This document shows positions 8,735-18,000 of a stretch of DNA of 26,725 nt, piece by piece; within the stretch, counting starts at the first letter, position 1, and each line of letters starts with the position of its first letter. The DNA is from Hypsibius dujardini (lineage: Eukaryota > Tardigrada > Eutardigrada > Parachela > Hypsibiidae): positions 1 to 26,725 of the forward strand of contig LRSR01001716.1 of NCBI GenBank assembly GCA_001579985.1, written 5' to 3'. Under the pieces are notes generated by a model. That model was not told where the DNA came from and made no database searches. It saw only the letters and a list, made by a program, of their open reading frames with translations. Position numbers and translations under genes: made by a program.

Positions 8735-10359
8735 TGCAAACAAAATTAACATATTTAACATATTAATGTAACATTTGTATCATATAAATCTCACGTCACA
8801 ATAAAAATCCGCAAAAAAAGCAGAAAAAATATATTACAAAGAGTAACAATAAGTGGGAAATTTGGAAGCAAAAAAATCGCTTTCATTTAGTAGAACGGTG
8901 ATGTGACATCAATCAATCAATCAATGATGAGCAGCAGAAGAGAGCAGAAAATGATTATCAGTACTGACAAATCACCCAATCAAGCGCAGGCAGCCCATCA
9001 CAATTCGAGCCGAGTTGGTAGTTCAAAATACCTGCCGATACAAAAAGCAGTGCGACACGCCCAATTCAATTAAAACCTTCCAGGCAATTGCGAAGTGAAA
9101 TAGGTAATGCGAAAAATGCCCAAAGGCGTAGCACATGATTGAATTGAATTCGGATCGATTTGCATGCGAACCCAAGTAATTGATTGATTGATTGATATAA
9201 GCATCAGTGTTCAATTCACTTCATCTTCCTCCAGTTACTGTTCCCTTAATCAACCCTAAATAAATCTTAAGATTGATCAATAATATCAGATTAGCCGGGA
9301 ATTAATTTAATTTAAAAAAAAAACAGAAAGATAACTAAGCGAAATTATTGTATCCGGCCGGAATTAAAGCCATTTCTAAGACGGAGAGCAAACACCAAGC
9401 TAAAATCGGAGTTTGAAGTTCGAGCCATCTGTACTCCCGCACGATCGATTACTGTATACAAACGGATCGGAAAAATCATTCAATCAATCAAGCGATCGGG
9501 ATCGCCACCGAATGACCAACCCAATAATCAGATTCCAGCAGTATGATTCCTCTGGCATGACTCTAACCTTCCTCCAACCAGAAATAAGCGGTAAGATTTA
9601 ATTAAAATCAGAAGAATAATAAAGACATGTCTACTGCATCCAGTTTATGCTGACAGACTCACGAATATGACGGAAAGGAAAAAGAAAACAACAACATTAC
9701 CAAAAGTTCTGCGTCATCGGGCAAAAGCCCCATCAATCAATCAATCAATAAGACGTTTGAGCAACTCATTTTTATTGAACTCCAAAAACCGCATTATCGC
9801 ACAACTTGCTTTAAAATGCTTGCCTTACCGAGTCAAGCGATTTAACTCGGCTGTTGCGCAAAATAATTCAGGAAACGAGTTAAATTGCCTGAGTCGTAAG
9901 CCAAGCATTCGGTCCGTATTTATAGGTGTAGAACCTACGACATAAACTTCCTGATACCCTACGGCGGTCCAAGTTTGGATCACTCCAACTCTATAACTTG
10001 AAAACAATCCTCTAACCTTCTTTCACCGCATGAAAAAAAACATTATCGAAACAATAAATCCATAAAATCTAAATTACACTACCCTGAAAGTAAAAAATAT
10101 AAATCCAACTATGAGAAACGAACCCAAAACATTTGACCCCTACCAATCAACCAATCAAGCGACAAAGTTACTGCTTATCAAATACAATAACAACCGATTT
10201 TGTTTGTTTCAACATTTGCCTGTTTTTTAAGCCCCAACATAATGGCAAAAAATATTGTTGCGTTACAAATGTCAGTCCATAAGCAGAAGTAAAGCACAAC
10301 CGGGACAATGTTATCAGCACATGCGGGGAGAGATAGGGGAAGGAGAGAGAGAGACTTAC
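8735..10359 (-). other. Proposed 5' UTR intron of the nuclear receptor gene
   Basis: An AT-rich stretch without exons. It holds short ATCA/TGAT runs at about 8910-8925, 9179-9196 and 9734-9749 and the hairpin at 9815-9909. The limits depend on the 5' UTR exon call at 10360. Confidence 0.45.
9815..9909. repeat. 95 bp hairpin, copy 1
   Basis: Arms of about 36 bp read AATGCTTGCCTTACCGAGTC and, from the other side, AATGCTTGGCTTACGACTC, both continuing to a shared ATTTAACTCG. A related hairpin lies at 10693-10786. Confidence 0.75.
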
Positions 10360-10500
10360 CTGGGGCTTGATAGGCAGTAATACGGACCGAGTTGTGTACT
10401 TCCTCTCGGGGAAGACCTTTCCCTTAACAGGGAAGGTCACAAGAAGTTTGCCCGTGGGAAAGGACACCAAAAAAGTATTTCAAGGTTTGACCCGGACGCG
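10360..10500 (-). other. Probable 5' UTR exon of the nuclear receptor gene
   Basis: On the minus strand CAAGCCCCAG is followed by GTAAGTCTCTCTCTC, a strong donor. Joined to the acceptor before 8733 it reaches in-frame stops before the ATG, so it would be non-coding. The upstream limit is not visible; 10500 is a guess. The exon contains AAGGTCA at 10433-10439 and TCAAGGT at 10480, resembling nuclear receptor half-sites. Confidence 0.45.
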
Positions 10501-10692
10501 AAATTTCCTACGCATATGAGGGGTAAGGCTGTCTGTGGTGCAATGTGAAAACAATATGGCCGCGATGCGGTAAGACTGCTTTAGCTTTCACGATCGTCGA
10601 TCGTCTGTGTGTGTGTCTCCGTTTCTGCGAGCGTGACCTCACTCCGCGCGGCAGAGACACACACCATGCACATTTATGCACACACAGCCGGA

Positions 10693-10786
10693 GTGCTTAG
10701 CTGACCGAGTCAAGTTATTTGACTCGTTCAACTTATCGCTTCATGATGAGGCGAGTAAAATAACGTGAATCGGTTAGTCAAGCATT
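10693..10786. repeat. 94 bp hairpin, copy 2
   Basis: Left arm GTGCTTAGCTGACCGAGTCA and the reverse-complemented right arm ATGCTTGACTAACCGATTCA align, both running on into GTTATTT-ACTCG. Same design and sequence family as 9815-9909. Confidence 0.75.
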
Positions 10787-11417
10787 CTAGCCACAAATGT
10801 ACTGGTATTTTGCCCAGACGATTTCCGAGTCTGACGCAGGTCACGAGCGCTGCATGTATTGGCCCCTCTCATGGCACGCCGTTTGTCACAATTGAAAAAC
10901 CATTACTGTATACATGCATTACTCTGTATTGTAGGCATTCCAGTGTTTTACCGCCGCAGTGGGCTGGAATTATCACGACTATATCTGCAAACAATTTTCA
11001 AAGCATGTGTCTATATATATTGTACTAGAAAAATTACTAGTAACATGAGAGCTTTATGATCGGAATTTGCCCGAGATAACTGAGAACTGATCATTTTCAT
11101 TTCGAGAGTATTGCAAATGCAAATGCAAAGCAATTGAACCACTCTCTCTTGTAATTACCTGCATGGCAAATCTCTTTAATTTAAAATTCCTTTTACTTAA
11201 AAATTAACGCCAAATTTTAGGCAAATTTGAATTAGCTACCTGGTGATAAATTAATTATTTGTAACTATTACAAATTCCCTTTATACTTTAACTTTATTGA
11301 TGAATAAGTTTTCAACGCTTCACTTAAGAATTAGAATGCCAGTAAATATATCATACGTAGCGTAACTACTATCACGACATATCGCACTGTATATGCACGC
11401 ACCACAAAGCTTAAGTG

Positions 11418-11549
11418 CTGTAAAGTTCCGACCACATGGTGCTGATTTTTAGACCCACCCGTATATTATGACTGCACACACTGTGCTTCACTGCAGTCAT
11501 AATATACGGTGCATTTAAAAATCAGCACCATGTGGTCGGAACTTTACAG
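11418..11549. repeat. Near-perfect hairpin with ~58 bp arms
   Basis: Arms 11418-11476 and 11492-11549 are almost exact reverse complements (CTGTAAAGTTCCGACCACAT at the outside, TATATTATGACTGCA at the inside) around a 15-base loop. Few mismatches suggest a recent insertion or a transcribed hairpin. No coding capacity. Confidence 0.9.
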
Positions 11550-13192
11550 TAATGTAAGGCCTTGTTTATTAGGAAGTTCAGTTTCGGTTTTGTTTATCAG
11601 CGTGGTTTGCGCTGCAATTTCAAATTTTATTTTAGTTCATATTACATATATATACCTATATATATTACATATGTACGTAAATTTAATATAATAAATATGT
11701 ATTATGTATATATAATATAAATAGATTAGAGTATTTTTTTACTCAACAACGTAATAATTTAATTGGTAATATTTTACGCACTAGAAAATATTTTAGCACA
11801 GGTTTATAAAAAAGCAAAACATTCCATGTGTATATATCAATATATAAATATGCAGCATATAAATATTTATTATTTATTTATTTCATCGCAGTGTGGCAAT
11901 TTAGCACGAGGTGGTAAGCAGATGGAAGTGCCCCTGATTTGCAACCCATGGTCAACCAAAAAGCGATCCGTTTACAGTTAAATCGCAAATACACACACAC
12001 CACACTCGCATTTTTCACCGGCCGGCCAGCGCCACTGCTGCTCTGTCTGTGCCCTCTCACTCGAGGTCGTCTCCGTTTCGCGCTTGACGGGCAGCGCAGC
12101 ACAGCACACACAGCACCGCAATCACACCAACTTATATCCACAGTAGACAGACACACACAGAGGGCACCTCCGCATAACACACCACAACTCCATCCTACCC
12201 CAGCGAGCATGCCTCATAACTCTACGCCTACCCGATCGGCATGGCTGCGAGGTCATCCCTCGGCTTACCCATCCGCCGGTCCGTTTTTGCACCACTGCCC
12301 TTTAAGTGCTGGTCGTGTATGCGTATGTAGAAAAGCCGGCACAGACCACGTGATGACCTCTTAAATGTAGAGCCCTTGTCTTTTCTCTCGATCGAGACGA
12401 AAACGACGACGACGACATGAATGCGATAAAAACACATTATGTCTGTGTCAGTCCTTGACGTCACGGTGAGAAAGCTTATTGTACAATGGCATGAACCCGT
12501 AAGGTGTGGGTGCAAGAGACAGGAGAAGGATGTAAAAATATTAAAGGTATTCGCACATCCGGTCACGGCACACAGGCTTTACATTATTTCATGCGTGTAT
12601 GTGTGTGTGGGAATGTGATGATAGCGGACTTTAAAAGGTTATCGAGGAACAATTCCTGCGATGGTGTGCTCCATTTGTTCCATATATGAGGATCCATCTT
12701 ATGTGTAGGTAAGTGCAGGGGTTGACGGATGGCTGACGCCCAACAAGAAGTTCCGTTTAAAAGTGTTTGTAACCTTTCGGCGACCCTGGGAGGCTCCATT
12801 CGAAGGGGTATCCACATAACTTTCCTTTCCTCAAAATGTTCGGATATAGTTTCCACAAAACGGCTTCATTCTATTCGGCAAACCTGTTTAGAGATAGTTT
12901 TCGTATGGTGAAGACAACTGTTGTTCCAATAAGGAAAACTTTTGGGGTCCCGACTCTGCAAGAAAAGTTCCATTGATAGTTTTACATATACTTCAATCTT
13001 TTCAAAGCGGGAGGTGGAGGAAATCGGTATTACGAAAAATCGGCACTAGCAGTTTTACCGCCAGATGGCGCACGAATACCTCGAATATTTGGTGTTGGTA
13101 TCGGGTATGGGCCACGTAACTTCCCTATTTATAGTACCTGGAATGGCTCAACTAGGACCGAAAAATTGCGAACTTATTAGTTATCTTCCGAG

Positions 13193-13767
13193 CTGGCTTA
13201 AAAGTGTGACTGGAACTCTGGCTGAATTAAAACAATTTTCTTCAGACTTAAGCTGACCAATCATACGCTTTCAGACAAAAAAGTTGCTCTGAGTGGAGAG
13301 CGGAAGCCAAGTCAATTACAATGAAGTAAATTGAGGCACTGTTTGTTACGATCCATTGATTGATTGTGTTAGGCCTCCGTTCCTACTAGGACGGAAGAAC
13401 CTGAACATGCAAGCTATTAGACTGAATAATGGGAGAAGAATTGAGGGAAAACTTTACTGTAAGGAGGAGAAAGGAAGGAACTCCCCTAGATTACCGTAGA
13501 ACACACTCTTATATAGTCAGGGATAAAGAATAGTTCCTGATGAAACGTACTAATTCCTGCCGACATGGCGGAATTATGTACGTAATAATAGATGAGTAAG
13601 TACATTATAGAATGTGAGGGTAGATATGAATGAAATAACTAGGTAGATAGACCGTACTATTAATAAGTAATGGGTACCTGTTGGGTACCACCCAACAATT
13701 GTGGACTGTGTACTTCACAATACCTCACAAATAGCTTGATTGCTTGATTGTTTATTCTGCTCCAGAC
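13193..13767. repeat. Dispersed repeat copy A, interrupted
   Basis: 13193-13368 and 13698-13767 match 19841-20083 over their length (for example GTTGCTCTGAGTGG and AAGCCAAGTCAATTACAATG). Copy A is split by about 330 bases that copy B lacks. No protein-coding capacity is seen. Confidence 0.85.
13369..13697. mobile_element. ~330 bp insertion inside repeat copy A
   Basis: Absent from the equivalent place in copy B. It is flanked by ATTGTG at 13363-13368 and again at 13698-13703, where copy B has a single ACTGTG, which fits a 6 bp target duplication. I saw no terminal inverted repeats and no open frame, so the element class is unknown. Confidence 0.7.
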
Positions 13768-14758
13768 AGTGCGCTAACTTTATAACCGACGTTCCTGTTA
13801 GAAACAATGAATCAAGCTGTTGCGTTCAATCAAGCTTAATCGGAATCATTTGGCGTTTATCGTGATCCAATTAAAAACAATCACGACTCCATTGGAATCA
13901 GTCGAATTCAATCGGAGTCGATCGCGGCTCAATCAGAGCACCTCACAAGCTACAACGGTCGTGCACGGTGCGTGTATGCTTGGCATTCTGTTTCGTACTC
14001 GGAGAGAGGATATATTTATGTGTTGAATTGGGAGGCGGCTCCACGTAGTTCGTTTGCACGGTGTTGTCGGTCGCCTTAGTTGTCGGGAACGAATCATTGC
14101 GTCGTTACTGCATCTTGTTCCCGTTTGTTTCTTTTTCCGGTTGCCTTTCGAAAACGACTTTGTTCTGTCGTCGTTTCTCTCCTTCTATTTCCTCTTGTTC
14201 CTTTTCTGGTTTCCAATAGGAATAAAATCTCATTGTTTCGAAACTCAGTAATGAACTGTACGAATGTCTCCATATTGCAGAAGACGGGCGAAATCCTTTC
14301 TACCGCTATTTTCGTTGAGTAATCTTGAAGATTGCATGGAGGAAAGCCGAACCGTAATGGATATTTTAGTTCGAAATGAATAACGTTGGAGCAATCGTAT
14401 GTCAGCAATTTTATTTTGCCTGCTGGTATTTAGCCATTGCACTAGAAGTCTCACTAAGCCTTGACAAGCCTTGACAAGCCTTGAGGACTGATGACTGCGA
14501 TAAGCCGGCGCATTGGTACGGCATATGTCCTTCTTGAAATTTAAATGGTGATTTGGTTGCCAAGAAAGAACGTCTAAATAGGGGTAAAATGTGTTTTACA
14601 TATGCATACTGTTTCCCAACCAGCTGAAGGATTCTTCCGAACAGCCCTAATCGGATTCTAATTTATTTCCCACTACTCTATATGGATTTGTACTATCCCA
14701 GTCTTCCCCTTCTTTACACACTGCAATAATTAATACGCGCCAAGCAGACAGCACAATC

Positions 14759-15052
14759 ATGCCGGCCCTTCGACCTTACTGTCACCCGCCCTACAAACAC
14801 CAGGCCTCCAACTACGAGTTCCGGATGCGGAAACTCCGTCAGACTCTTCAATCGCGCGCCCTGAATATATCCGCGGCATTGAAAAAATTGGACGACAACG
14901 ACCGTGCGGTGGTGGAAATGGTCATCAACTTGAAACGCTACGAAAATGAGGGCAAATTCAAGTGGATCGACAACGCCATCAACGACCTCCAGAAGACTTC
15001 CGCCAAGCTTGAGCCGGGCATCACTCGTGATCGTGTCGAAGAGCTAGTCAAG
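14759..15052 (+). CDS. Modular gene exon 1: helical N-terminal domain
   Basis: Begins at the ATG in ACAATCATGC and runs 98 codons to GTCAAG before GTGTGT, phase 0. The sequence is charged and heptad-like (LRQTLQSRALNISAALKKL, VEMVINLKRYENEG, WIDNAINDLQKT), ending RVEELVK. A second in-frame reading stops soon after, at 15068, if the intron is retained. The exon could also have upstream UTR exons. Confidence 0.75.
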
Positions 15053-18000
15053 GTGTGTCAGTGGATTTGAGATTACTTTCTAATTCTAGTATTTTTTTAA
15101 ATACACTTTGACAATATTTTATTACTGTCCCGTGTGCCCGGAGGGATTTTTTAATCAACATACGCCTGGAAGGATTGCAATACAAGATACTTATTTGTTG
15201 AACTTAATTGATAATACTTAAATGACAAGTTGGAAGAGAAGTGTAAAGGAAATAGTCGTCACTGGATTGGCACGCATATGACGATTGGTATACTGACTAC
15301 ACTGACTGGATCTGGACCAAATAAAGGTGTGCAATGTATGCTCCACGAGGGGTAAAATTTAGTGTTTTAACACTAATTTTAATTTTAATTTAATTTTAGT
15401 GTCGGCTATTAATCAACTGACTAACGTTATAAGTCGTCTGCGAAAGGAACTTCTTCGACCTTTTGAACACTTTCGGAACATGTGCTCATGTAGAAGTAAT
15501 CAGAGTAGTCTACGGTCTTTCCTTAGTTTACAGGTCCCAAAATAATATGCCAGGACCAAACTAAAGCAACAATCCGAGGTGTATGCCAACTCTGGCCAGA
15601 ACTACCTAGCCTGTCTTGAGAAGCGGCCGATCGTTGTTGATACATGTCAACTGATACAAAAATCCTGTTTTTCGACTTCAATGCCCTTGATAAATAAGTT
15701 TGACCAAGTTTCGCAATATCACAATTTAATTTGCAGTGACAAAAAGTGGCGAAAATAATAAAATTTCAGTGAGAAAACAACAGATTTCCACGTCTGCGTC
15801 TTGTTGTCTTGAGAAATAGAATTCGTCCTATTTCGTCTTGTGACCGAAAAAGACAGTCTTGCTACCCCCGACGGGGTATTTGCGGTATAGATGTTTAACT
15901 CACAAGACGTATTGCGAGTATAAAAAGGCGCGTGCAAAAAAGACACAAGACCCACAAGACAGGGATCGCAAGACGAAGTATAAATAGGCCTTAAGCCCAA
16001 AATGAGGCTCTGGTAGGGAACCTTAAACGAGCCTTTGACATCACTACCCTGCGTTAATTTAGGCTCGAAATGCCCTGATGGAAGCGTCCAACGCCATGCC
16101 GGAGCTCCACCACCGCCCTCCTCAAGACGACCCGGACGATACCGACGGGCTGGACCTCTACGGCGGCGTACACCTCCCCACCGGACCGGACCAAGTCGAG
16201 GGTAATCCCAACGGGGCTCAAGAGCCCGCCCCCACACCGCAACAGGTGGAGATGGCGGCGCGCTCACGCCAATGTATGATTGACATGGTGGAGAATCTGT
16301 CGAAGCCGTTTTGGCCCCGGAGACCGCCGGCCTCGGTGAACCTTCCGTCCCCGTACAAGCAGGGCGGGTACGCCCCGTCCACCGACATAACCCATCGGGT
16401 GGATAAACAACCGGTCCCGGAGCCGCCGAAGGCTGGGAAGCCGTTGCCGGTGTTCGCGTCGAAAGCGAAGCAACAACAACCACAGGACGGGAATTATAAG
16501 GAGGCTGATGTACTGCTGGGTAAGCGTAAGGTAGGACTCGAGGGAGCTGCGTAACTGCAACATTCATCTATGAGTATCTTATGCGGTCATGCCATCGCGA
16601 ACATCATTTAAACATTATTTAAACGGTAACCGTTACTTAAGCATTATTTAGGCATTATTTAAACAATATATATGAGATCACGGATTAAGAGAAACCCCGA
16701 CACTTATCACTCTTTATTAAAGTTGGTGTCGTATAATTATCCAGTAAAAACAAAAATAAATTCGGCCAATCGGCTCCCAGAAACGTTGCCGTTGTTTTTT
16801 TAATTCACGCAAAAACCCAGTAAACTCTTGAATGCATAAGGATCAAATTTCAGGTCAATATGTGTCCGGAATGTTGCTTCAGATTTCATAAGCGATTAAT
16901 CCAATGGATTAATCATTTATCCAAAATTTATTTGGGCTCCGGATTTAAACCTGAGCCACATTTTGTTCAGATCTCAAAACAACACCCGTGAAGCATTCCC
17001 CGATGAAGAAGGTTGTAGCGAAGAGGGCAGCTACCGGGGATGCTGAAAAGGTTGAGACGGAAACTGAATCAACCGACAATAAATCGAAGAAACTGTCCAG
17101 TATTACGACAGGCCACTTGGCGCCACATTCAATGGCTCCGCATTCGGTCGCGAAATACGTAAAGATACCGCCGGTCGACCACTCGCAGGAGTTCGACGAG
17201 AGCGGCCAGGCCCTGCACAGCTCCAGTTCCGCTCATGGTCTTCGTAAGTTCTCAAGTTCTCAAAAATAATTGTATTAATAATAATTATTATTATTATAAT
17301 TACTACTTAAAATGATAAGTCTAGTACACAGCGAAGCAAATAAAGTTTTTGCAATATATTTGAATGTTGAAATGTGGAGGCCTAAATCCCTGCAAGCCAT
17401 AAAGACATGTCTGTGAATCGAAATCCATGAAATGCAACCTTTACATTGTCCGTAAATTGTATGAAAAGTAGCAGACATATTTTATTATAGCTGCAAACAG
17501 ATCTTTCAATCTTTTTTAAACACAATAATTGTGATATATAATACACAATACGTCATGACATCTTTTAAAACTTTACTTATATTCGAGGGTTAGAAAACGG
17601 AACTATTCGTTCCTGTAAACATTTACGTATGCTTCTATCACTTTCAATATTTTTCATATTTTTCGCGCAAATTAGTATTCCCTTCTCAGTTATAAATTGG
17701 AACATTGTAAAAAATTTATTATTCCACAATCGTATTAAATTGCGGGCGAAAAAACAGCGTTCTCTCAAATGCAAATATTCTTGCTTTACTAGTACTTTCT
17801 CTCGGCATTCAACCACTCTATCCTACAACTTTTCTACATCACTTTTACAATTCATATACATATATATATATTTATATAATACTTCTCACACACAGCTCAC
17901 TATGGAGGGAAGGATTCACCTCCGGTCCATCAATTCCCAGCCCGAGCATCACCCACAAAACGCCAAGTGGACGGAGAAGACAAGGACGACCTCAGTGGTT

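Larger units (their letters stand above)
10501..14758. other. Intergenic region
   Basis: Divergent spacer between the nuclear receptor gene and the modular gene. It contains the hairpins at 10693-10786 and 11418-11549, a GC-richer stretch at about 11985-12430 with CA repeats and no convincing gene, a dispersed repeat at 13193-13767 with an insertion, and a pyrimidine-rich segment at about 14090-14220 that may belong to the promoter or 5' UTR of the gene starting at 14759. A 10 bp unit, AAGCCTTGAC, is repeated three times at 14456-14485. Confidence 0.5.

Noticed and set aside
11939-12364. 141-codon open frame, plus strand
   Set aside because: Low-complexity His/Pro/Thr sequence in a GC-rich stretch, with an overlapping 110-codon frame on the other strand and no splice context.
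13065-13256. 63-codon plus frame
   Set aside because: Overlaps the start of a dispersed non-coding repeat and has no splice or start context.
14054-14408. Hydrophobic plus frame and basic minus frame
   Set aside because: Both come from a pyrimidine-rich tract; no coding signature. More likely promoter or 5' UTR.
15719-16567. 282-codon open frame on the minus strand
   Set aside because: It is antisense to exon 2 of the modular gene and continues through intron sequence; composition follows the GC-rich sense exon.
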